Under the pieces are notes generated by a model. The model did not search any database and was not told where the DNA came from. It worked only from the letters and a program-made list of their open reading frames with translations. DNA of 64,000 nucleotides from Mesorhizobium koreense (GTDB lineage Bacteria; Pseudomonadota; Alphaproteobacteria; Rhizobiales; Rhizobiaceae). The position numbers were made by a program, and so were the translations under genes. The stretch covers positions 2,127,001-2,191,000 of the forward strand of contig NZ_CP134228.1 in NCBI RefSeq assembly GCF_031656215.1, read 5' to 3'. This document shows, piece after piece, positions 7,995 to 16,531 of this stretch (its first letter is position 1; each line of letters begins with the position of its first letter).

Positions 7995-9259
7995 TCGGTC
8001 TCCTTGAGCAGTTCGTCTATGGCGGCGAGTTTCCGTCGCGTATCGGTCACGATCTTTCGGGATGCTTCCATCGCGGTCGCATCGGGACCGGCCGGCGGAG
8101 CCGCCTGTTTGGTGGTGGCGAGGCCGGCAGGCATATCCTGATGGGACGGCGCGACCTTGGCCGTCGTGTTGTCGTCCTCCTCGACTTTCGCGGGAGCGGG
8201 CGGCACGTTTGGGATGGCGATCACCTTCTCGGCAACGGCGCGTGCCGCATCGAGCAATTGCTGGTCGCCTTCGCTCAAGCGGCTGCGGTCGATCGCCGCC
8301 AGTTGCGTGGCCACCGCTCCGGCCGAACCGGAGGCAACGGAAGCGATGCTGGAATAGAGCAGCACGCGCGGGTCGTTTGTTTTCGAACGTGGATCGTCGC
8401 GGGTTTCGGCCATCCGCGCCGCGAAGGCGGTGAGGTCGGTCAGGCCGTCTATCGCGCTTTTGCGGGCGAGGCGGAGATAGATGAACTTGCGCCGGTCGGC
8501 ATCCATCTCGTTCAGCGTCGCGGCGACCTTGTCGAGATCGATCCCGTCATGCATGTCCACCACGCCGATGACGAAGGCGTCTGCGAACTGGCTGGCATAG
8601 GGCGAGTGCAGGAAACGGCGAACATATTGCTCGGAGTAGTCGAGGAAGAGAGCGGCGTCGCGCATCTTCAGCGCGATCATGATGGAGCGGCGGAGTGCTG
8701 CTTCCTCCACCAGTGATCCGGGTCCGAGCAGCCGCGCTTCATCGAACAGCTTGAGCGCGGCGGCGGAATCCTCGGCGGCCGCGACCGATCCCTTGATGAG
8801 CGCCAGATAGGCGCCGAGTTCGATCGGCTGGGTCAGCGGGTCGATGTCGTGCAGCGCCTTTTCCGCTTCCGCCGGGCGGCCGCGCACATAGCCGAGGATG
8901 CCGGCGCCGAGCGCCGCGCGGGGCGGTTTCAGGTCGAGGCGCGAGACGACGGTCTCAATCGTCGAGGGGTTGCCGCCCGAGATCGCATAGACGAGAAGCG
9001 CATCGAAATTACGCCGGTCATCGAAGCCCGCCGGCGGTGTCGCCAGGAATTTTGCGTCGATCATTTCGAGAAGTTTGCGCTGCATGGGAAGGGCGGCCTC
9101 GTCGCCGCTGGCGATGCGGTCCTGCACCAGCTCAAGCGAGCGCACCAGCCGATAGGGTTCGAGGTCGAATTTTTCCTGAGCTTCGGCGCGGCCGGAGAAG
9201 GGCATCGCAAGCAGGATCGCCACGGCGAGCGTTGCCGGATGTGCTCCCGGCCGCGACAC
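7991..9259 (-). CDS. motC: Motor-speed protein MotC
   Basis: A periplasmic protein of about 422 residues specific to Rhizobiales, where MotC binds the periplasmic part of MotB and is needed for motor rotation. The open frame extends far upstream, but the GTG at 9259 overlaps the motB stop by one base and begins a clear signal peptide (LAVAILLAMPFSGRAEA), so I place the start there. The mature part is helical (YRLVRSLELVQDRIASG, LALIKGSVAAAEDSAAALKL), followed by a Pro/Thr-rich linker and a charged C-terminal helix. It overlaps fliK downstream (ATGA). Confidence 0.92.
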   Translation of the reverse strand: MSRPGAHPATLAVAILLAMPFSGRAEAQEKFDLEPYRLVRSLELVQDRIASGDEAALPMQRKLLEMIDAKFLATPPAGFDDRRNFDALLVYAISGGNPSTIETVVSRLDLKPPRAALGAGILGYVRGRPAEAEKALHDIDPLTQPIELGAYLALIKGSVAAAEDSAAALKLFDEARLLGPGSLVEEAALRRSIMIALKMRDAALFLDYSEQYVRRFLHSPYASQFADAFVIGVVDMHDGIDLDKVAATLNEMDADRRKFIYLRLARKSAIDGLTDLTAFAARMAETRDDPRSKTNDPRVLLYSSIASVASGSAGAVATQLAAIDRSRLSEGDQQLLDAARAVAEKVIAIPNVPPAPAKVEEDDNTTAKVAPSHQDMPAGLATTKQAAPPAGPDATAMEASRKIVTDTRRKLAAIDELLKETE

Positions 9260-10656
9260 TAGTTTGTCTCCAGCAGGATCTCGATGCGGCGGTTGGCATC
9301 CGCATAGGGGTCGTCCTTGACCTTCAGTTTGCGGTCGGCGAAGCCGGCGACTTCCATCACACGTTTCTCGTCCAGCCCGGCGCGCACCAGCATGTAGTAG
9401 GCGGTCTGGGCGCGTGCGGTGGAAAGCCGCCAATTGTCGTAGGTATCGCTCTTGAAAGGGCGCCCGTCGGTGTGGCCGTCGATGCGGATTTTGCCCTTAT
9501 GCGTGCTCAGGATCTTCGAAATCTTTTCCATGGCGAGCACGGTGTCACGGTTCGGAACCGCCGAGCCGATCTCGAACATACCGAAATTCGACTGGTCGCT
9601 TACCGAGATGAGGACGCCCCTGTCGGTTTCCGTCACCGTCAGGCCCTTATAGACCGGGTCGTTGCTGCCGAAGCTGCCGGCAAGCTCGCCGCGGATGTCG
9701 GCGACGAGTTTGTCGTTTGCCGCCTTCGATGCCGCATCGGTCGCCTTTTCAGGCTTCTCGACTTCCCCGGCTGCCGGCTTCACCTCCGCGACCTTTGTAC
9801 CTGCTTTGGCGGAGCCTGGCTCCGTGGCCGGGCCGTTCTGCGTGGCTTCCCTTCGGACGGCCGCCTTTTGTGCAGCTTCTGCGTTCTCCGACTTGATGGC
9901 TTCTTCGCGTCCGGCTTTGGCCTCGGCGTCTACCTTGGCCGCGGCTTCGGCGGCGGCGGTCATCCTGCTGGCCGTTTCCCGGCCCTTCTTCTCACCCTCG
10001 GCCGCGCCGCCGGCCCGCTCGCGTTTTTCGGCCGAGCCGGAACGGGCCGTTTCGGCGCTTTCCTTCGGCGCGTCGACCTGTTCCGACCAGAAATTCGGCG
10101 CAAACGGGTCGCGGTAGGTCTGGCCGCCCGACGCACCGGTGGACGGACCGGAATCCTGCGCGCCGCCGTCGCCCTTGGCGCTGGTGTTCTGCAGTGTGCC
10201 GGTTTCGCCGGCGATCTCGGCGAGCACGGAATAGGGGTCGGCAAACAGGTTCTTGTCGGAATGGCGACGGGTATCCGATTCGTCGAGCGAGTTCTCGCGC
10301 TTGGATGGTCCGGTCAGGGCATCGCGGGCCGAAGTGGGTTTATCAGTCTCGTGTGTATCCTTTTTGGGGGCCGTCTCCGGATCGCCCGGTGTCTTGGCCG
10401 GGTCGTCGAGGCCTTTGCGTGACGTGTTGCGGTCGACGAGCTTGACCGGATTGAAATAGCTGGCGAGTGCCGCCCTGGTCTGCTCGTTGGCCGCGTTGAT
10501 CAGCCACATGACCAGAAAGAAACACATCATCGCCGTCATGAAATCGGCGAAGGCGATCTTCCAGACGCCGCCATGGTGGCCCTCGTCCTCGTCATATCCG
10601 CCGCGGCGGACTATGATGATCTCCTGATGTTTCAGGCCGTCGGCATCGAGGCTCAT
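9259..10656 (-). CDS. motB: Flagellar stator protein MotB
   Basis: A 465-residue stator subunit. One transmembrane helix (about 34-53) carries the conserved Asp 38 in IAFADFMTAMMCFFLVMWLI, the proton-binding residue. The C-terminal OmpA-like peptidoglycan-binding domain (about 375-460) has KIRIDGHTDGRPF and the ANRRIEI end motif. The linker between them is long, Ala/Glu/Lys-rich and probably helical, as is usual in rhizobia where MotB also binds MotC. It overlaps the FliH-like gene upstream (ATGA) and motC downstream. motA is separate at 25488. Confidence 0.95.
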   Translation of the reverse strand: MSLDADGLKHQEIIIVRRGGYDEDEGHHGGVWKIAFADFMTAMMCFFLVMWLINAANEQTRAALASYFNPVKLVDRNTSRKGLDDPAKTPGDPETAPKKDTHETDKPTSARDALTGPSKRENSLDESDTRRHSDKNLFADPYSVLAEIAGETGTLQNTSAKGDGGAQDSGPSTGASGGQTYRDPFAPNFWSEQVDAPKESAETARSGSAEKRERAGGAAEGEKKGRETASRMTAAAEAAAKVDAEAKAGREEAIKSENAEAAQKAAVRREATQNGPATEPGSAKAGTKVAEVKPAAGEVEKPEKATDAASKAANDKLVADIRGELAGSFGSNDPVYKGLTVTETDRGVLISVSDQSNFGMFEIGSAVPNRDTVLAMEKISKILSTHKGKIRIDGHTDGRPFKSDTYDNWRLSTARAQTAYYMLVRAGLDEKRVMEVAGFADRKLKVKDDPYADANRRIEILLETN

Positions 10657-11276
10657 CCGAGGACCTCATTCACGGCCGCTTGCCATTCCGTCAGGCGCGT
10701 CTCGATCAGGCTGCCGTTCACGTCGATCGTCAGATCGAGGCCTTCCGCCTCCCGGTGACGGAGATGCTTCGATTTCTCGCCCAATCTTTCGGCCAGCGCG
10801 GAGAACAGCGATTGCGGACCGGTAACCCGGATCGTTACCGCGTCGGCGTCTTCCATCGCTTCGCCGATCGCGCCGGCGAGTTCGTCGATGCTGCGCTTCA
10901 GCACCTCCTCGCTTATGATCGGGCCGAGGATGCGCGCGACCGTGCCGGAGACGGTTTCGGTGACACGCGCCTCGATCCCGGTGAGCCCCGCCTCGATCCG
11001 GACGCCGGCTTCCTCGCCGTGACGCCGTTCGATTTCGGCGATTTCCGCGGCGTGGCTTTCGCGGATGGCGGTAAGCTCCGCCTCATGCGCGGCCGCAAGC
11101 CTTTCCGTCACCAGCTTTTCCGTCTGCGCCCGCTCTTCCGCGAGCAGTGCGTCTATATCGGGTTGGGGCGTGCCGGGCTTTGCTGGTGCTCCATCCCTTG
11201 GCGCGGCGGCGCGCGGCGGCTGCGGCGGACGTTTGCCGAAATCGGCCAGCATATCAACCAGCGCGTAACCGGCCAT
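10653..11276 (-). CDS. FliH-like flagellar protein (candidate FliI regulator)
   Basis: A 207-residue soluble protein without signal or membrane segment. It has a short conserved head (MAGYALVDMLADFGKR), a Pro/Ala linker, a long charged coiled coil (about 45-100, rich in Glu, Ala, Arg) and a C-terminal domain ending LTIDVNGSLIETRLTEWQAA. That layout, and an IET-type end motif, fit FliH, the ATPase regulator of flagellar export, and no other fliH is visible in the cluster. The ATG at 11276 overlaps the fliF stop by one base and the stop overlaps motB, so it is a tightly coupled flagellar gene. The FliH assignment is inference. Confidence 0.65.
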   Translation of the reverse strand: MAGYALVDMLADFGKRPPQPPRAAAPRDGAPAKPGTPQPDIDALLAEERAQTEKLVTERLAAAHEAELTAIRESHAAEIAEIERRHGEEAGVRIEAGLTGIEARVTETVSGTVARILGPIISEEVLKRSIDELAGAIGEAMEDADAVTIRVTGPQSLFSALAERLGEKSKHLRHREAEGLDLTIDVNGSLIETRLTEWQAAVNEVLG

Positions 11277-12910
11277 CAGGCGGCCTCCTGATGCGCCCAT
11301 TTGCGCAGGATATGAGCGGTCCGCTCTTCATTGAGGTCGACCATGCGCGTCAGCCGTTCCTGCGGCGCGGGCCGGAGTTTCTGGCGTAGTTCGTCGATCG
11401 GATTGGATGGCGCCATGCCCGGACCGGTAAGAGCGCCGGCGGCGATCTGGGCCTCTCCGCCCGCGGCGGGAAGCGAGCGCTGCACCTCCTCGAAGCTTTG
11501 CGGCGCGCCCGGCGCCGGCTTGCCGAGGGCTGCGGCGAGTGGCTTCAGCCCGAACCACGTTACCAGGAAGGCGACCAGTACGAAAGCAGCCGCGTTGATG
11601 AGCGAGAAGACATGCTGGCCGAAGCGGTCCATGATGCCCGGCGCATCGGCCGGCGCGCCGTCGAGGCCATCCACGAATTCCACGGCTGCGATATCGATAT
11701 TGTCGCCGCGCTTGTCGTCGAAGCCCGTGGCGGAGGCGACAACCTTCTTTATTTCGGCGATGCGGGCGTTGATCGCGTCATCCGTGGCGCCCTTGCCAAG
11801 GATATCGAGCAGCCGCTGGCGGTTGACGACGACGGCGATGGACAGTTTCGAGATGGAGAAGCCGTCACTCTTGGTGGCGATCTTCTTGGAGTTGATCTCG
11901 TAATTGGTCGTCTCTTCCCTACGGTCGCGGCTTTCGGTCGATTTCGGCCCTTCGGTCGCGGCTGTCGGCTGATCAGTCGGCAGGTTCTGCTCGACCGAGA
12001 CCGGCGTCGATGCCTGCTGCCGGTTCGAGTTGTCGTTGGTGCGCACCGTCTGCACCGAGCGCTCGACGCGCGAATCCGGGTCGAAGATCGTCTCTTCTAT
12101 CTGCTTCTGGTCGGTGTCTACGACGGCCTTGACGCTGGCGCGGAAATTTTCCGCACCGAGATAGGGGGCGAGCGCCCTGTTGATGTTGCTTTCGATCTCG
12201 CTTTCGACCGTCTGCTCGACGCCGAAAGCATGGTTGGCGGTGTTGTTGGCCGGATCGTCACCGGCGGCAAGCAGCGTGCCCATCGTGTCGAGCACGGTGA
12301 CCTTGTCGGCGTTCAGCCCAGGCACGGCGGCGGCGACGAGGAAGCGGATGGACATGGCGGTGCGGCGCGCGTCGATGCCGGAGGTACGGATCATCACCGA
12401 GGCGGTCGGTTGCTGCTCCTCGCGGCGGAAATTGGCGCGTTCCGGCATGACGATGTGGACGCGCGCCGACTTGACGCCGTTGATCGACTGGATGGTGCGG
12501 GCGATCTCGCCTTCGAGCGCGCGAACGCGCGTCACCTGCTGCATGAAGGAGGTGAGGCCGAGCGATCCGACATTGTCGAACAGCTCATAGCCGGCGTTGG
12601 CGCTGGTCGGCAGACCCTTTTCGGCGAGAAGCATGCGCGCGCGCGCCGCCTTGCCGGCCGGCACCAGGATGGAAGTACCCTTGGCATCCACGTCGAAGGA
12701 GATACCCGCCTCGCCGAGAACGAGGCCGATCTGGTTCACATCCGAACGGTCGAGCCCGACATAGAGCGTCTCGTAGGCCGGTTTGTTGAGATAGTAGGAG
12801 GAGACGCCGATCGTCACCATGACAAGGACCGCGACGGCGGCGAGGATCGCGAGCCGCTTCGGCCCGAAACTCCGAAGATTTTCGACGACGTTCTGGAGTT
12901 GTTCAGGCAC
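11276..12910 (-). CDS. fliF: Flagellar MS-ring protein FliF
   Basis: A 544-residue inner-membrane ring protein. It has an N-terminal transmembrane helix (about 18-41, LAILAAVAVLVMVTIGVSSY), a large periplasmic region with ring-building motifs (PAYETLYVGLDRSDVNQIGL, VLGEAGISFDVD, GYELFD), a second membrane helix near 440 (LINAAAFVLVAFLVTWFGL) and a cytoplasmic tail ending MVDLNEERTAHILRKWAHQE, the FliG-binding helix. It is the first gene of the minus-strand run fliF-fliH-like-motB-motC-fliK. Downstream coupling is through a TGATG overlap. Confidence 0.97.
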   Translation of the reverse strand: MPEQLQNVVENLRSFGPKRLAILAAVAVLVMVTIGVSSYYLNKPAYETLYVGLDRSDVNQIGLVLGEAGISFDVDAKGTSILVPAGKAARARMLLAEKGLPTSANAGYELFDNVGSLGLTSFMQQVTRVRALEGEIARTIQSINGVKSARVHIVMPERANFRREEQQPTASVMIRTSGIDARRTAMSIRFLVAAAVPGLNADKVTVLDTMGTLLAAGDDPANNTANHAFGVEQTVESEIESNINRALAPYLGAENFRASVKAVVDTDQKQIEETIFDPDSRVERSVQTVRTNDNSNRQQASTPVSVEQNLPTDQPTAATEGPKSTESRDRREETTNYEINSKKIATKSDGFSISKLSIAVVVNRQRLLDILGKGATDDAINARIAEIKKVVASATGFDDKRGDNIDIAAVEFVDGLDGAPADAPGIMDRFGQHVFSLINAAAFVLVAFLVTWFGLKPLAAALGKPAPGAPQSFEEVQRSLPAAGGEAQIAAGALTGPGMAPSNPIDELRQKLRPAPQERLTRMVDLNEERTAHILRKWAHQEAA

Positions 12911-12978
12911 CGGCGCGAAGCTCCCGCAAATTACGCGATGCCGAACCTAGCCGCCGAAGCTTGTGCGAAAATGAAATC

Positions 12979-13000
12979 GGGCCGCGCTTTCGCGCGGCCC
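12979..13000 (-). terminator. Probable intrinsic terminator of the flagellin gene
   Basis: A perfect 9-bp stem (GGGCCGCGC / GCGCGGCCC) with a four-base loop lies 45 bases downstream of the flagellin stop. Read on the minus strand it is followed by the T-rich stretch GATTTCATTTTC, so it can end flagellin transcription before fliF starts at 12910. Confidence 0.75.
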
Positions 13001-13044
13001 GCCCCGACCCGGTTTATTGGGCCCGTCCCCTGAAAGTTGTGCTC

Positions 13045-14382
13045 TTAACGGAAGAGCGAGAGGATCGACTGCGAGTTGGAGTTGGCGATCGACAGCGCCT
13101 GGATACCAAGCTGCTGCTGGGTCTGGAGCGCCTGCAGCCGGGTCGATTCCTGGCTCATGTCGGCGTCGACGAGAGCGCCCACGCCGCGATCCACCGCATC
13201 CATCAGGTTCTTGACGAAATCCTGCTGCATGTCGATGCGGCTCTTGACCGAGCCGAGGTTGGCGGCGGCCGTCGTCACCTTACCGGACATGGTTTCGATG
13301 GCGTTGGAATAGGCCTTCAGGTCGTCTGCGCTGGCGTTGGTGATGTCGATCTTCATGACATCGTAGAAATTGCCATTATTCGACGAAGCCGTGCCACTCG
13401 TCACGAGGCTGGCGTCCGTGCCTTTGAGCCCGGTGGTAATTGTCACCGTGCCGGCAGTGGTGCCGTCAACCTTAACTCCCGTAGCGCTGGCGGTTCCGGT
13501 GTTATTGACAGCATCGATGCCGGCGTTCTTCAGGGCCTGCACCATGACTTTTTCCATGTCGGCGCTGCTACCGACCTTGCCATCGCTGGTTCCGAGCGCC
13601 GTGTCGACGGTCGACCTGTCGATAGTGACATCCGTTGCATCGCCGCCATTGACGGCGAACTTGAAGGTGATGGCGTCGTCGTTATTGATCGTCATGGCGC
13701 CGTTGGTTGTGAAGTCGTAAGCGAAGGCGGTCGAAGCAGTGGTGCCTGTCGCGGCGTCGCCAGTGCCATCGGTGCCGGCGCTGTCCGCGACACCGCCGGT
13801 CGTCGTCAGCGCTTGACCCTTCTCCAGGATGCCCGAGGCATTTGCGTTGGCATCGAACAGCGAGACGCCGGTGATGTTGACATCGATCGTGCTGATCGAG
13901 ACCTGGTTGTCGGACGAGCGGTTGAACGAAGAGACGACCGACTGTGTCGCATTGTAGCTCGATGAGCTCGAATCAACGGAAAGCCAGTTGTTGCCGGAGA
14001 AGCTCGCCGAACTCGCGTAGGTCTGCAACTGCTTCTGCAACTCGGAGATATCGGACTGGATCTTCGACTTGTCGACGCCCGGCTGCGAAGCCGAAACCAA
14101 CTTCGTCTTGATCTGATCGAGAACGTCCTTGACCGAGTCCATCGCGGTATAAGCGACGTCCACTGTAGCGGCGCCGAGGCCGAGCGCGTCCTGAACCGTG
14201 GAGAGCGCCTTGTTGTCGGAGCGCATGGTCGTCGCGATCGACCAGTAAGCGGCGTTGTCGCTTGCGGTAGCGACCTTGTAGCCGGTCGAAATACGGTTTT
14301 CGGTCTGGTCCAGGGACTTGTTGGTCATCTGGAGGGTCTTGAGCGCCGTCATCGCCGACGCGTTGGTCATGAGACTGGACAT
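13045..14382 (-). CDS. fla: Flagellin
   Basis: A 445-residue flagellin. The N-terminal D0/D1 helix (about 1-150) contains LMTNASAMTALKTLQMTNKS, ENRISTGYKVATASDNAAYW and SGNNWL. The C-terminal helix (about 345-445) contains NLGSVKSRIDMQQDF, TRLQALQTQQQLGIQALSIA and ends SILSLFR. The middle, rich in Thr, Gly, Asp and Ala, is the variable surface domain. It is the only flagellin gene in this window, whereas many rhizobia have several in tandem. It stands alone between fliP and fliF, with an upstream gap for its promoter and a hairpin terminator downstream. Confidence 0.97.
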   Translation of the reverse strand: MSSLMTNASAMTALKTLQMTNKSLDQTENRISTGYKVATASDNAAYWSIATTMRSDNKALSTVQDALGLGAATVDVAYTAMDSVKDVLDQIKTKLVSASQPGVDKSKIQSDISELQKQLQTYASSASFSGNNWLSVDSSSSSYNATQSVVSSFNRSSDNQVSISTIDVNITGVSLFDANANASGILEKGQALTTTGGVADSAGTDGTGDAATGTTASTAFAYDFTTNGAMTINNDDAITFKFAVNGGDATDVTIDRSTVDTALGTSDGKVGSSADMEKVMVQALKNAGIDAVNNTGTASATGVKVDGTTAGTVTITTGLKGTDASLVTSGTASSNNGNFYDVMKIDITNASADDLKAYSNAIETMSGKVTTAAANLGSVKSRIDMQQDFVKNLMDAVDRGVGALVDADMSQESTRLQALQTQQQLGIQALSIANSNSQSILSLFR

Positions 14383-14546
14383 TAGAATCCGCCCTTTATG
14401 TATGCCTGATTTTTGGAATACCGGGTCGGGCCGGTATGACGGAACGGCATCATGCCCATCGTCCTTTTCGCGGACGACCCGTCATGGAAGTCATGCTTCC
14501 TTATGCGCCGGAATTTCCTACCAAACAGATAATATGGCAACGGCTT
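14383..14546 (-). promoter_or_regulatory. Flagellin upstream region
   Basis: The 164 bases between the fliP stop and the flagellin start contain no gene and must hold the flagellin promoter and leader. A short inverted repeat (GGAAG-TCATG-CTTCC, 14486-14500) and an ACCGG...CCGGT pair near the flagellin start could fold in the mRNA leader, where FlbT-type control acts in Caulobacter. ATGACGGGT (minus strand, 14477-14485) also occurs upstream of rem. I did not recognise a sigma-factor consensus with certainty. Confidence 0.4.
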
Positions 14547-15293
14547 TCATGAGAAGGAGCGCACCAGGCTCCCGACGAGCAGGTTCCAGCCGTCGATCAG
14601 GACGAAGAACATGATCTTGAAGGGAAGGGAAATCACCGTCGGCGGCAGCATCATCATGCCCATCGACATGGTGATGGTGGCGACGACGAGATCGATGACG
14701 AGGAAGGGCAACACGATCAGAAAGCCGATCTCGAAGCCGCGGCGGATCTCGGAAATCATGAAGGCGGGGATCAGAATGCGCAGGTCGACCGTGTCGCGCG
14801 AGGCCACCGGTTCGCCGCGTTCGCGGGCAAGGTCGGCGAAGAGGTCGTAATCCTTCGGACGCACGTTCCTCAGCATGAAGACGCGGAAGGGTTGGGAGAT
14901 ACGCTGAAGCGCCACCTGCTCGGTGATCTGGTTGTCCATGAGCGGCTTCACGCCTGTGTTCCACGCCTGATTGAAGGCCGGCGTCATGACGTAAAAGGTC
15001 ATGAACAGCGCGAGTGACACGAGCACGATATTGGCCGGCGTCGTCTGCAATCCCATGCCGGAGCGCAGGATCGAGAACGCGATGATGAAGCGCGTGAAGC
15101 TCGTCACCATGATGAGGATGCCGGGCGCGAGGGACAATATCGTCAACAACCCGAAGAGCTGGACGATGGTGCCGGCATTGGTACCGGTCATCTGGCCGGC
15201 GAGCGAGCCGAGGTCGATCTGCTGAGCATGCGCGATCGTGGCCGGCACAAGCAGCGCCGGCGCGGCAAGGAGGAGGGCGCGGGGCGTTCTCAT
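14547..15293 (-). CDS. fliP: Flagellar export gate protein FliP
   Basis: A 248-residue multi-pass membrane protein with a cleavable signal peptide (LLLAAPALLVPATIAHAQ). It carries family motifs LSLAPGILIMVTSFTRFIIA, LRSGMGLQTTPANIVLVSLA and the C-terminal LPPTVISLPFKIMFFVLIDG. With FliQ and FliR it forms the core pore of the flagellar export gate; those two genes are not in this window. Its ATG overlaps the fliL stop (ATGA). It is the last gene of the long minus-strand run beginning at 24800. Confidence 0.97.
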   Translation of the reverse strand: MRTPRALLLAAPALLVPATIAHAQQIDLGSLAGQMTGTNAGTIVQLFGLLTILSLAPGILIMVTSFTRFIIAFSILRSGMGLQTTPANIVLVSLALFMTFYVMTPAFNQAWNTGVKPLMDNQITEQVALQRISQPFRVFMLRNVRPKDYDLFADLARERGEPVASRDTVDLRILIPAFMISEIRRGFEIGFLIVLPFLVIDLVVATITMSMGMMMLPPTVISLPFKIMFFVLIDGWNLLVGSLVRSFS

Positions 15294-15823
15294 TCGAACA
15301 GAAGCGTCCGGATCAGTATTTTCTTGACGCGCCCGTGGCTGCGGATGCGGGCGCGTTCCTCCAGATCCTCCTTCAGATGCTGGAAGCCGCTGGCGCCCTC
15401 GACCTGCGGCAGCTTCACCGTGCGCATGAACGCGAGGAAGTCCTGGTGGATGTCTTCGGCGACGGCCGTATCCGGGTCGCCGTCGAAGACCAGTGAAAGC
15501 TCCATGCGCACCCAGACATCGCTCGGCGCGGCGAGGTTGGTGGTGATCGCCTCGATCGGCTGCACGCCGAGCTCATCGCCTTCTTTCACCGACTTGCCGT
15601 CCTTGCGGGTCGTCGCCTTGTCCGTCGTCTTCACATGCGCCTTGTCGATGCGCGTGGGTTTTTCTGCCTTTTGCGGCCCGGCGTCGCGGGTCGTGTTCAG
15701 ATAGCCGCCGGAAAACCAGCCCATGCCGATCGCAGCCGCCGTCATGACAAGCAGGACGGCAATCTGGACCACGAGCGACGGGCCCTTCTTCTCCGGTGCT
15801 TCCTGCTGCTCGATGACCGCCAT
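15290..15823 (-). CDS. fliL: Flagellar basal body-associated protein FliL
   Basis: A 177-residue protein with a short cytoplasmic N-terminus, one transmembrane helix (about 16-39, LVVQIAVLLVMTAAAIGMGW) and a periplasmic domain ending RSHGRVKKILIRTLLFE. FliL surrounds the stator and supports MotAB function. It starts 9 bases after the flgH stop and overlaps fliP. The periplasmic part contains DVWVRMELSLVFDGDP and HQDFLAFMRTVKLPQVEG, as in rhizobial FliL. Confidence 0.92.
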   Translation of the reverse strand: MAVIEQQEAPEKKGPSLVVQIAVLLVMTAAAIGMGWFSGGYLNTTRDAGPQKAEKPTRIDKAHVKTTDKATTRKDGKSVKEGDELGVQPIEAITTNLAAPSDVWVRMELSLVFDGDPDTAVAEDIHQDFLAFMRTVKLPQVEGASGFQHLKEDLEERARIRSHGRVKKILIRTLLFE

Positions 15824-15832
15824 GGCGCAACC

Positions 15833-16531
15833 TCAGATCGGAGACAGGCGGTCGACGAGCTGCTGGCCCCAGGAAGGCTGCTGGACGTCGCTCAGCCGGC
15901 CGCGCCCGCCATAGGAGATGCGGGCTTCGGCGATACGCTCATAGGAGATGGTGTTGTTGCCGTTGATGTCGGCCGGGCGCACGATGCCGGCGATGGTCAG
16001 GACGCGCAGTTCGTCGTTGACGCGGACTTCCTGCTGGCCGCTGATGACGAGGTTGCCGTTCGGCAGCACCCTCGTCACGACGGCGGCGACGGAAAGCTTG
16101 ATGTCTTCCGACCGTGTCGTGTGGCCCTGGCCGTTGAACTGGCTGTCGCCATTGGCCGAGAGATCACCGGATCCTTTCGAGCCCGTGCCGTTGAGGTCGA
16201 AGGCGCCGCTCAGGCCCCATGTGCGCTTGCCGGTGCGGCTGGTGTCGTTCTCGTTCTTGAGCTTTGCCTTGTCGTTGATGGAGATCAGAACGGTGAGGAT
16301 ATCGCCGACTTTCAGGGCGCGAGGATCGGTAAAGAGACGGCTTTGCCCGTCGTTCCATAGAGAGAAGCGCTTGACCGCGGGAGGCGGCGCTTCAGGATAG
16401 GTCTCGGCATATTGTGTCGCGGTTCCTAGCCCGGCGCCGACCGGCGACAATTTCGGAGCGACGCCGATCTCGGGCGACATGCAGGCCGAGAGGGTGGAAC
16501 AGGCCGCAAGGAGTACGAGCAGGCGTTTCAT
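15833..16531 (-). CDS. flgH: Flagellar L-ring lipoprotein FlgH
   Basis: A 232-residue outer-membrane lipoprotein forming the L-ring bushing. The signal peptide ends in a lipobox, TLSAC, with the lipidated Cys at 17. Family motifs are SLWNDGQSRLFTDPRALKVG, ILTVLISINDKAKLKNEN and NLVISGQQEVRVNDELRVL. The C-terminus (EARISYGGRG, then QQPSWGQQLVDRLSPI) is typical. The start overlaps the motE stop (ATGA), so P-ring, MotE and L-ring genes are coupled. Confidence 0.96.
   Translation of the reverse strand: MKRLLVLLAACSTLSACMSPEIGVAPKLSPVGAGLGTATQYAETYPEAPPPAVKRFSLWNDGQSRLFTDPRALKVGDILTVLISINDKAKLKNENDTSRTGKRTWGLSGAFDLNGTGSKGSGDLSANGDSQFNGQGHTTRSEDIKLSVAAVVTRVLPNGNLVISGQQEVRVNDELRVLTIAGIVRPADINGNNTISYERIAEARISYGGRGRLSDVQQPSWGQQLVDRLSPI

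Noticed and set aside
6777-8141. Plus-strand open frame of 454 codons over fliK
   Set aside because: Mirror of the low-complexity FliK coding region; Arg/Gly-rich and without domains.
11498-13033. Plus-strand open frame of 511 codons over fliF
   Set aside because: Antisense to fliF with Asp/Arg/Gly/Val-rich low-information sequence; fliF is strongly supported on the other strand.
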